A DNA stretch of 64,000 bases from AC-32 sp963736055 (GTDB lineage Bacteria > Actinomycetota > Thermoleophilia > Gaiellales > Gaiellaceae): contig CAVTNM010000008.1 in the NCBI GenBank assembly GCA_963736055.1, positions 558,001 to 622,000 of the forward strand, given 5' to 3'. Below, piece after piece: positions 57,198 to 64,000 of the stretch. The translations under genes and the position numbers were made by a program. Below the pieces are notes generated by a model. That model searched no databases, was not told where the DNA came from, and worked only from the letters and a program-made list of their open reading frames with translations. Positions within the stretch are counted from its first letter, which is position 1. The number at the start of each line of letters is the position of its first letter.

Positions 57198-58622
57198 CGG
57201 GACACGCGCCGTAACCGCCGCGAGGCCGAGAGCCGCCCAGACCGTCGGATCCTCGAAGAACGCGTTGTAGAAGAGGCTGTGCACCGCGATCGAGACGAAG
57301 ACGAGCCCGAACGTGAGCGCCGTCAGCCCGGGCAGGTCGCGCGCGAAGCGCCGGAACGCCAGCAGCAGCCCCGCGGCCAGGAGCCAGGCGTAGAGGGCCA
57401 GGCCCACGATGCCGGTCTCGGCGGCGACGGTCACGGGTGTGTTGTGCGACGCGGCGGCCTTGGGCTCCCGTCCCTTCAGGTGGGTCAGCTCGGCGTAGGA
57501 GCGCTTGAAGCCGCCGACGCCGACGCCGACCACCGGATGGTTCACGGCGAGCCGGATCCCCTTGCGCACGAGCTTCCCGCGGCCGCCGGTGGCGCTGTTC
57601 AGGCCGCGGCCGTTGCCGAAGACGTCGTGGCGGACGTTGGGCACGGCGAGGGCGCCGACGGCGACGACGACCGCGGCCACGGCAACGAGCGCGAGCCCGC
57701 GCCTTCCCCAGGCGAAGACCGCGGCCAGGAGGACTCCCGCCACCAGCGCCGCGAAGCTCGACTGCGAGTACGAGAAGTAGAGCCCGGCCCAGATCGCGGC
57801 GATCGCCACGGTGCCCCCGATCAGCAGGCGCCGGTCACTGCGGAAGAGCACCGCGACGAGGCAGGCGAGGATCGCGACGACCAGGAAGCGGCCGTAGATC
57901 GAGGGATCCCAGAAGACGGAGTTGACGCGGTAGAACGGCGCGTAGGCGTTGGCGACGAGCAGTTTCGGGTTCCAGAAGACGTCCCGCGTCTCGTACTGGT
58001 AGATCCCGATCGCCGAGAACACGAGCGCCATCGCCGTCACCTCGGCGAGCAGCGCGAGCGCCCAGAGGCGGTTCCACGGGAGCCGCGCGAGCACGACGGC
58101 GAGCAGCCCGAAGGGCAGGTAGAAGAAGAGCAGGTCGATGGAGCCCTGGCGCACGTCGTTCGTCCAGAGGATCGAGAGGCCCACCCAGACGGCGAGCACC
58201 GCGAGCGGCCACGTGACGATCGCGAGCTCTCGCTGCCGCGTGTCTCCCCGCCAGAGCTCCCAGGCCAGGAGGAACGCAGCCGCGGCGACCACGCCGTAGA
58301 GCGGCACGAGGAGGTTCGCCTCCGTCGAGCCGACCGTGACGTGGATGCGCGCCGGGATGCACGCGAGCGTCACCAGCGGCAGGAGCCAGGGCCAGCGGCG
58401 GAACAGCCACGCGCCGCCGATCGCGAGCGCGATCCCGAAGACGGCGGCACCGGCCAGCAGCGGCCGGTGGCCGTGAGGCGCGAGGTAGGCCGCGAGCAGG
58501 ACGATGCCCAGAGCCCAGGCGACGAGCCCGGCGAGCCGCTGCACCCGGGTCGGCGCGGCGATCAGCACCGCGAGCCCGGCGGCGCCGAGGACACCTCCCG
58601 CCCGGGCGAGCTCCGAGGTCAC
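57051..58622 (-). CDS. O-antigen ligase/polymerase (Wzy/WaaL-like)
   Basis: 523 residues as written, GTG 58622 (GTGA with the previous gene). About twelve helices, with external loops YETRDVFWNPKLLVANAYAP and the ligase core IRLAVNHPVVGVGVGGFKRS, AASHNTPVTVAAETGIVGLA. The last 48 residues are charged and antisense to the flippase. If CGGCG at 57207-57211 is read as CGCG, the chain ends at TAG 57194-57196, interlocking with the flippase stop in CTAG. I think that shorter form, about 475 residues, is correct. Confidence 0.82.
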   Translation of the reverse strand: MTSELARAGGVLGAAGLAVLIAAPTRVQRLAGLVAWALGIVLLAAYLAPHGHRPLLAGAAVFGIALAIGGAWLFRRWPWLLPLVTLACIPARIHVTVGSTEANLLVPLYGVVAAAAFLLAWELWRGDTRQRELAIVTWPLAVLAVWVGLSILWTNDVRQGSIDLLFFYLPFGLLAVVLARLPWNRLWALALLAEVTAMALVFSAIGIYQYETRDVFWNPKLLVANAYAPFYRVNSVFWDPSIYGRFLVVAILACLVAVLFRSDRRLLIGGTVAIAAIWAGLYFSYSQSSFAALVAGVLLAAVFAWGRRGLALVAVAAVVVAVGALAVPNVRHDVFGNGRGLNSATGGRGKLVRKGIRLAVNHPVVGVGVGGFKRSYAELTHLKGREPKAAASHNTPVTVAAETGIVGLALYAWLLAAGLLLAFRRFARDLPGLTALTFGLVFVSIAVHSLFYNAFFEDPTVWAALGLAAVTARVPLARSRDEAAEPAQLDREVEPEREQDQRVDGNQQDGARQRDAERLPEHR

Positions 58623-59536
58623 GGGCTCACCACCACGACCGTCCGTGAGACGTGGCCGTTGGCCGCCACGACCAGCCGGTAGGTGCCCGGGGCGCCGGCC
58701 TTCAGCGTCAGCACCCGCCTGCGGGCGACGGCACCGCGCGGGCCGAGGTGCCAGCTGTAGCGCTTCGCGTCCGTCTGCACGCGCACGCTGAAGCGTTTGC
58801 CGGTCTTCACGTGCAGCACGTGCGGCTGCACCCCGATGTAGCGGATCCGGACGACCACCGCGCGGGTCGCGTTCGAGAGGTTTCCGGCCCGGTCGATCGC
58901 CCGCAGCCGCAGCAGGTGCGGGCCGGGTTTGAGGCTCCGCGCCGCCCTGCCGCCCCAGTCGAGCTTCCCGGCCCGCACGAACGCTCGCACCTGGGTGCGG
59001 CGGTCGCCGTCCACATAGAGGATCGCCGCCGCCTTCTCGTTCGTCAGATAGCGGATGCGCACGCGCTCGAACCTGAAATCGCCGTCAGGGGAGAACACGA
59101 GAGGCCTGACGCTCACCAGCCTGATCAGCGGCGGCGTCGCGTCCATGCGGATCACGTTCGGAAGCCCGATGGTGCGGTGCTCCCGCGCGAGATGCACACG
59201 CGGGCGGTAGTTCCCGTCCGCTACGACGCGGCCCTCGTCGTCGCGGCCGTTCCACTTGAAGGACTGCGCGCCGCGGACGGCGGGCCTCGAGCGCGCGAGC
59301 GTGCGAATCACCTCACCGTTGCCGTTCACGATCTGGACGGTCAGGTGGTCGGGCTTGCGCAGCAGGAAGCTGATCGTCGCGATCGCGGACGTCGCCGAAT
59401 CGGGGGCAACCACCTTGTCCACCACCGTGTTCGCAATCGGGCTCTTCTCCAATTTGAGGCCCTCGGTGACTGCGAAAGCCGCAGCAGAACCGCCGAGCAG
59501 GGCCAGGACAAGCACCATCGGCAGGATCCGTGCCAC
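58619..59536 (-). CDS. Secreted protein with FlgD-like and other Ig-type domains
   Basis: 305 residues from GTG 59536, nine bases after TAGACT. Signal peptide ILPMVLVLALLGGSAAAFAV. ISFLLRKPDHLTVQIVNGNG, SFKWNGRDDEGRVVADGNYR and LRLRAIDRAGNLSNATRAVV are FlgD/CHU-type Ig repeats, and the tail AGAPGTYRLVVAANGHVSRT is another beta domain. No catalytic residues seen. Similar Ig pieces occur in the secreted protein at 53138. It may be a structural or glycan-bound surface protein; overlap GTGA with the ligase gene links their expression. Confidence 0.72.
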   Translation of the reverse strand: MARILPMVLVLALLGGSAAAFAVTEGLKLEKSPIANTVVDKVVAPDSATSAIATISFLLRKPDHLTVQIVNGNGEVIRTLARSRPAVRGAQSFKWNGRDDEGRVVADGNYRPRVHLAREHRTIGLPNVIRMDATPPLIRLVSVRPLVFSPDGDFRFERVRIRYLTNEKAAAILYVDGDRRTQVRAFVRAGKLDWGGRAARSLKPGPHLLRLRAIDRAGNLSNATRAVVVRIRYIGVQPHVLHVKTGKRFSVRVQTDAKRYSWHLGPRGAVARRRVLTLKAGAPGTYRLVVAANGHVSRTVVVVSP

Positions 59537-59545
59537 GGGCTGGCG

Positions 59546-59551
59546 AGTCTA
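59546..59551 (-). promoter_or_regulatory. -10 element TAGACT for the 59536 operon
   Basis: Reverse TAGACT, 9 bases before GTG 59536. Confidence 0.4.
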
Positions 59552-59579
59552 GTCCGAACCCCCCTGGCCCTGTGCCGAT

Positions 59580-59585
59580 CAGAAT
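59580..59585 (+). promoter_or_regulatory. -10 element CAGAAT for the cyclase fusion gene
   Basis: CAGAAT, 5 bases before ATG 59591; spacing suggests a leaderless transcript. Confidence 0.35.
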
Positions 59586-59590
59586 GTGGC

Positions 59591-62500
59591 ATGGCGGAGG
59601 AGCGCGAGCCCGAGTCTGGAGGCGAGCTCCGTGAGGAGCGCAAGGTCGTCACGACCCTCTTCGCAGACCTCGTCGGCTCGACGCCCCTGGGCGAGCGGCT
59701 CGAGCCCGAGGAGGTCAGGCTCGTCGTCGGCGAGGCGGTCGCCAGGATGATCCTCGAGATCGAGCGGTTCGGCGGGCACGTGAAGGACCTCGCCGGCGAC
59801 GGGGTGCTCGCGTTCTTCGGCGCCCCGGTCGCCTACGAGGACGACGCCGAGCGGGCCGTTCGGGCCGGTCTCCGGATCGCCGAGGAGATGGCCGCCTACG
59901 CGGGCGAGGTCGAGCGAGGCTGGGGCATCGAGGGCTTCGGAGTGCGGATCGGCGTCGCGACTGGCCCGGTCGTGCTCGGTGCGATCGGCGCCGGAGCGCG
60001 GGTCGAGTACGCGGCCTTCGGCGACACGGTCAACACCGCCGCGCGCCTCCAAACGGCGGCCGAGCCGGGCACGGTGCTGGCCGACGCCGACACGCGGCGC
60101 CAGCTCGAGCCGCTCTTCGAGTGGGGCGAAGAGCACGCCGTCGAGCTGAAGGGGAAGACGGCTCCGGTCGCCGCGTCGGTTGCCCACCGGCCGCAACCCG
60201 AAGCCGGCAAGCGCCGGGGCCTCGACGGGCCGGAGGTCGACCTCGTCGGGCGCCCGGCAGAGCTGGCCGTCATCGCCGAGGTCCTCGCAGCCGCGCGGAC
60301 GGGCTCCGGCGGCGTCGTGTTCATGACCGGCGAGGCCGGGATCGGCAAGAGCCGGCTGCTCGCCGAGATGCACGGCCTGGCCGAGACGCCGGGCGACGGG
60401 CCACAGCCGCTCTGGCTCGAGGGCCGTTGCGTCTCCTACGGCGAGTCGCTCCCGTACTGGCCCTTCCGTGACTTGCTGCGCGAGTGGCTCGGCGCGGGTC
60501 GCGACGAGCCAGAGCTACGGCTTCGGGTCGCGCTGCGGCGCAATGTCGACACGCTCTTCCCCGATCGGGGAGACGAGATCTACCCGTACCTGGGCGCCCT
60601 GCTCGGCCTGACCCTCGAGCCGGAGGCCTCGGCGCACCTGGCCCAGCTCTCGCCGGAGGCGCTCCAGTACCAGACCTTCGAGGTCGTCGCGACCGTGCTG
60701 AGCCGCCTCGCGGAGGACCGGCCCGTCGTGGTGGCGCTCGAGGACCTGCATTGGGCCGACACGACGTCGGTGCAGCTCTGCGAGCAGCTCCTTCGCCTCG
60801 CCGAGCAGGCGGCGGTCCTACTCGTCGTCGCCCAGCGGGACGAGCGCGACCACCCCTCCTGGCGCCTCCGCGAGCTCGCGCTCCGCGAGTACCCGCACCT
60901 GACCCGCGAGCTCGCCCTTCAGCCGCTCGCGGGCGACGCGGAGACCGCGCTCCTCGACGCTCTCGTGGGCGCGGAGACGCTGCCGGAGGACGTCGCCTCC
61001 AGAGTGCTCCGGCAGGCGGAGGGAAACCCCTTCTACCTGGAGGAGCTCGTGCGCTCGCTCCTCGACACCGGCGCGCTCGCCGGCAAGCCCGGCGGCTACC
61101 GCTTCGACCACGACGTCTCGGTCGAGATCCCGCCGACGGTCGAGAAGCTCCTCCTGGCTCGGATCGACCGGCTCACCCCCGCGTGCCACGACGTCCTCAC
61201 CGCCGCCTCGGCCCTCGGCCGCACGTTCGGGCTGCCGCTGCTCGAAGGCGTGCTCGGAACGGCACCGCAGGACGAGCTGCACGAGCTCCAGCGGCTCGAG
61301 CTCGTCCGGGAGACGCGGCGCTGGCCGCAGCCCGAGTACCGCTTCCGGCACTCGCTGATCCAGGAGGCGGCCTACCGGACGATCCTCGCCGATCCTCGGC
61401 GAGCCCTCCACCGGAAGGCGGCCGAGTGGCTCGAGCAGCAGCATGCGGCGAACCTCGACGAGGTGCTCGGCGTCCTCGCGCACCACTGGCTGGCGGCCGA
61501 GGACGAGGACCGCGCGGTCGACTACCTGCTGCGCGCCGGCGACAAGGCTCGCGAGGACTACGCGCTCGACGAGGCGATCGCCCACTACCGCGCGCTCCTC
61601 CCCCTGCTCGAGCGCCGCGGCCACGGCCGAGAGATGGCGCTCGTCCTCTTCAAGCTCGCGATCGCCCTCCACACCGCGATGCGCTTCGCCGAGTCGAACG
61701 AGGCCTACGGCCGGGCCTTCGAGCACTGGACGCCGCCGGAGCCTTCCCAGCTGCCGCCGACGAGCCTTCAGACGGCGTCCTCCGCGCTGCCGAAGCTCGT
61801 CGACCCCGCGCGAGCGATCGCGTGGACCGACATCCAGCTCTGCATGCAGGTGTTCGACCGCCTCGTCGAGGCCTGGCCCGAGCGCACGATCGTGCCGTCC
61901 CTGGCCGAACGCTGGGAGATCTCCGACGACGGCCTCCACTACGTCTTCCACCTCCGGGACGGCGTGACCTGGTCGGACGGCACGCCGCTGACCGCGCACG
62001 ACGTCGAGTACGGGATCAAGCGACTGCTCGACCCGAAGGCCCCGGGCGCGTCGGTGGCGATCTACTTCGTGCTCGAGGGGGCCCAGGACTACTACCTCGA
62101 GCGGCACGCCGACCTGGACCGCGTCGGAGTGCGCGCCCTGGACGAGTTGACGGTCGAGTTCCGGCTGGCCGCGCCGGCTCCGTACTTCCTCAGCGTCCTG
62201 AACCGGCCCGACGGGGGCCCGCAGCCGCGCCACGCGATCGAGCGCGACGGCGACGACTGGGCGTTGCCCGAGCAGCAGGTCGTGAGCGGGCCTTTCAGGG
62301 TCGAGCGGCTGGACGAAGGGCAGCTCGTGCTCACGCGGCGCGACGATTACGCCGGACACCGGTCCGGCAACGCGCACACGGTCACGATGGCCCTGCGCCA
62401 GGTCGGGGAGGACCTCGGGCCGTACGAGCGCGGCGAGCTTGACGCGATCGTCGACCGGTACTCGGTCCGGCCGCACGGCACGCTCACCGTGGAGGACGAG

Positions 62501-63208
62501 GTCCACCTGGGCCCGGTCGCCGCGACGGTGTACCTCAGCTTCGATCACGGCCGCCTTGGAAACGCGGACGTTCGGCGCGCGCTCGCGCACGCGATCGACC
62601 GCGCGGCGGTCGCGCCCACGCTGCCGGCCAACTACGTCGCGGCCACGGGCGGCCTCGTTCCCCCGGCCCTCCAGGGCCACACCCCGGAGATCGTCCGCCG
62701 CTTCGACCCCGAGCTCGCCCGCTCGCACCTCGAGCGCTCGGGCGCGCGGCCGACCCTGGTGCTCGCCACTCCGCCCGGCGACCGCGGAATCGCGGAGGCG
62801 ATCGCCGGCTGCTGGCGTGATGTCCTCGGGCTCGAGACCGAGCTGATCGGCGAGGTGGGCCTGGCGGGCAACCGGCCGGCCGACGTGACGGTGTCGGGGT
62901 GGCTGCCCGGCTATCCGGACCCGGAGTACTACCTCCGGCTGCTACTCCAATCGGACTCGAAGACCAACGAGGGCGGCTTCTCGGACGAGGTCTTCGACGG
63001 GCTGATCGAGCGCGCGCGCCAGGAACGGCACGGCCGGAAGCGCCTCGAGCTCTTTCACGAGGCCGACCGGTACGCGGTCACCGAGCAGGTGGCGCTGATC
63101 CCGCTCGCCTACACGCGGAGCATCGCCTTCGTGAAGCCCTACGTGCAGGGATGGTGGGAGTTCGGCAAGACCTCCGCCTCGTTCGCCGATCTGGTGATCG
63201 AGCGCTAG
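59591..63208 (+). CDS. Class III adenylate cyclase / AAA-type ATPase / solute-binding-protein fusion
   Basis: 1,205 residues in one unbroken frame. Residues 18-195 form a class III cyclase with metal ligands Asp26 (FADLVGST) and Asp70 (LAGDGVLAFFG), purine contacts Lys65 and Asp145, and transition-state Asn148 and Arg152 (GDTVNTAARL), so it looks active. Residues 215-620 are a large ATPase with Walker A GEAGIGKS (Lys253) and Walker B VVVALEDLHWAD (379-390). TPR-like helices follow to about 720. The remainder is an SBP_bac_5 peptide-binding domain (VPSLAERWEISDDGLHYVFH, VRRALAHAIDRAAVAPTLP). No signal peptide or membrane helix is seen, so the binding domain should be cytoplasmic, perhaps sensing a ligand to control cAMP synthesis. 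Confidence 0.85.
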   Translation: MAEEREPESGGELREERKVVTTLFADLVGSTPLGERLEPEEVRLVVGEAVARMILEIERFGGHVKDLAGDGVLAFFGAPVAYEDDAERAVRAGLRIAEEMAAYAGEVERGWGIEGFGVRIGVATGPVVLGAIGAGARVEYAAFGDTVNTAARLQTAAEPGTVLADADTRRQLEPLFEWGEEHAVELKGKTAPVAASVAHRPQPEAGKRRGLDGPEVDLVGRPAELAVIAEVLAAARTGSGGVVFMTGEAGIGKSRLLAEMHGLAETPGDGPQPLWLEGRCVSYGESLPYWPFRDLLREWLGAGRDEPELRLRVALRRNVDTLFPDRGDEIYPYLGALLGLTLEPEASAHLAQLSPEALQYQTFEVVATVLSRLAEDRPVVVALEDLHWADTTSVQLCEQLLRLAEQAAVLLVVAQRDERDHPSWRLRELALREYPHLTRELALQPLAGDAETALLDALVGAETLPEDVASRVLRQAEGNPFYLEELVRSLLDTGALAGKPGGYRFDHDVSVEIPPTVEKLLLARIDRLTPACHDVLTAASALGRTFGLPLLEGVLGTAPQDELHELQRLELVRETRRWPQPEYRFRHSLIQEAAYRTILADPRRALHRKAAEWLEQQHAANLDEVLGVLAHHWLAAEDEDRAVDYLLRAGDKAREDYALDEAIAHYRALLPLLERRGHGREMALVLFKLAIALHTAMRFAESNEAYGRAFEHWTPPEPSQLPPTSLQTASSALPKLVDPARAIAWTDIQLCMQVFDRLVEAWPERTIVPSLAERWEISDDGLHYVFHLRDGVTWSDGTPLTAHDVEYGIKRLLDPKAPGASVAIYFVLEGAQDYYLERHADLDRVGVRALDELTVEFRLAAPAPYFLSVLNRPDGGPQPRHAIERDGDDWALPEQQVVSGPFRVERLDEGQLVLTRRDDYAGHRSGNAHTVTMALRQVGEDLGPYERGELDAIVDRYSVRPHGTLTVEDEVHLGPVAATVYLSFDHGRLGNADVRRALAHAIDRAAVAPTLPANYVAATGGLVPPALQGHTPEIVRRFDPELARSHLERSGARPTLVLATPPGDRGIAEAIAGCWRDVLGLETELIGEVGLAGNRPADVTVSGWLPGYPDPEYYLRLLLQSDSKTNEGGFSDEVFDGLIERARQERHGRKRLELFHEADRYAVTEQVALIPLAYTRSIAFVKPYVQGWWEFGKTSASFADLVIER

Positions 63209-64000
63209 GAGGCGCGATCTCGGGCGCGGGCGACGGCCCAGGCGCGTCGTCAGGCCCCAGGTCGCGAACGCGAGCCCGGCCACGACCGCGCCGACCGCGA
63301 TCACCCAGTCGGCGTTGGGCGGGTCGACCAGCTTGATCCCGCTCAGCATCAGCACCGCGGCCAGGCCGAGCCGGAGCGCGCGGTCGGGCAACTTGAGCGT
63401 GAACTGGCTCGTCAGGAGGACGCCGGGAATCGAGCCGAGCAGCAACCAGGCCATCGCGTGCAGGTCGACGTTGCCGGCGACCAGGTGCCCGAACCCGGCG
63501 ACCCAGAGCAGCAACGCGGCGTGGAAGATGTCGGTGCCCACGATCTTGGCGACCGTGAGCGGGAAGACCATCACCATGATGAGGCCGAAGAACGTGCCGC
63601 TCCCGACCGAGGTGAGCCCGACCACGAAGCCGCAGGTCGCGCCCAGCGCGACCGCGATTATCCGATCGCGGTTCGTGAGCAGGAAGGGCGCGTCGCTCGG
63701 CTGGACGCCGATGTTCACGAACGTCTTCGCCACGAGCCCGAGGCCGCCGATCACGAGCGCGATCCCGACCGCGTACGCCTCGATCGTCTCAGCGCTGCCG
63801 TAGTTGTTGCTGAGCCAGGTGGCGACCGCCACGCCGAGCAACGACATCGGCCCTGAGCCAAGGAACATCCAGAGCACCAGATGCCCGTGCACGGTGCCGA
63901 GACCCCGGTGCCGGACCGCGCCGAAGCTCTTGAAGATCGCGCCGTGGAGGATGTCGGTTCCGACCGCGAGGGTCGGCTTGAAGCCGAAGAAGATCACGAG
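62942..64000 (-). CDS. TauE/SafE family anion permease, N-terminus outside window
   Basis: Cut by the right edge: the frame is open to 64000 with LVIFFGFKPTLAVGTDILHG, the second half of the first signature. FLGSGPMSLLGVAVATWLSN and ATCGFVVGLTSVGSGTFFGL (GxVG repeat), then FHAALLLWVAGFGHLVAG, mark this sulfite/sulfoacetate-type exporter family. As written the tail runs 88 residues antisense to the fusion gene. Reading GGGCGTC for GGGCCGTC near 63238 would end it at TAG 63205-63207, interlocking CTAG with the forward stop. That end is more likely. Confidence 0.75.
   Translation of the reverse strand, partial: LVIFFGFKPTLAVGTDILHGAIFKSFGAVRHRGLGTVHGHLVLWMFLGSGPMSLLGVAVATWLSNNYGSAETIEAYAVGIALVIGGLGLVAKTFVNIGVQPSDAPFLLTNRDRIIAVALGATCGFVVGLTSVGSGTFFGLIMVMVFPLTVAKIVGTDIFHAALLLWVAGFGHLVAGNVDLHAMAWLLLGSIPGVLLTSQFTLKLPDRALRLGLAAVLMLSGIKLVDPPNADWVIAVGAVVAGLAFATWGLTTRLGRRPRPRSRLLALDHQIGERGGGLAELPPSLHVGLHEGDAPRVGERDQRHLLGDRVPVGLVKELEALPAVPFLARALDQPVEDLVREAALVGLRVRLE

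Noticed and set aside
62942..63208. An 88-residue C-terminal extension of the TauE-like permease
   Set aside because: It is antisense to well-conserved SBP-domain coding sequence, and removal of one base near 63238 gives a normal family end at 63205.

Overview
The window is high-GC DNA (roughly two thirds G+C by eye) with GTG starts, many stop/start overlaps and leaderless-looking promoters. This points to an actinobacterium. A Thermoleophilia-like lineage is possible, but that is an inference from gene style only. No rRNA, tRNA, CRISPR array, phage gene or insertion sequence was seen.

Nearly the whole window is a cell-surface polysaccharide region. It holds about twenty glycosyltransferases, including two GT-C membrane enzymes at the left edge. 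It also holds two initiating sugar-phosphate transferases (21424-22960 and 32493-33135), two Wzx-type flippases (12207-13583 and 55761-57197), two O-antigen ligase/polymerase-like proteins (36396-37730 and 57051-58622) and one chain-length regulator (26792-27679). Four NDP-sugar epimerase/dehydratases, one sugar aminotransferase, one sugar nucleotidyltransferase and four ATP-grasp ligases complete the set. Two Wzx/Wzy sets suggest two polymers, or one polymer with later duplications.

Layout. 1-6853: methyltransferase, two GT4 and two GT-C genes in one reverse operon. 6891-8020: DPM-like GT2 plus DUF2304. 8059-10288: forward nucleotidyltransferase plus two methyltransferases. 10273-15910: reverse operon of three GT4, a methyltransferase and a flippase. 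15946-20415: GT4 genes, a LegB-like dehydratase and a DegT aminotransferase. 19275-25036: reverse operon with UDP-xylose-synthase-like enzyme, secreted glycosidase, initiating transferase, GT2 and aminotransferase. 25236-30350: two beta-propeller proteins, Wzz, GT2 and a small membrane-anchored protein. 30396-45095: thirteen reverse genes in one tightly overlapping operon with three ATP-grasp enzymes and a FemAB/GNAT-like acyltransferase. 45144-48663: eIF2B-like protein, MFS efflux pump, its TetR regulator and a lipoprotein. 48662-51717: epimerase, ATP-grasp, GT. 51687-55683: epimerase, dimethylformamidase-like secreted protein, peptide-binding lipoprotein. 55761-59536: flippase, ligase, secreted Ig-like protein. 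59591-63208: a cyclase/ATPase/solute-binding fusion. 62942-64000: TauE-like permease, cut by the edge.

About twenty genes are interrupted by single-base shifts while conserved sequence continues on the other side. In nearly every gene with one shift the DNA carries exactly one surplus base, often at CGCG. I read these as sequence or assembly errors and annotate the genes as whole. The most unusual items are the 1,205-residue fusion protein, a 12-base tandem repeat that supplies the stop codon of two different genes, the ATP-grasp-rich operon, and two genes that seem to start with CTG.
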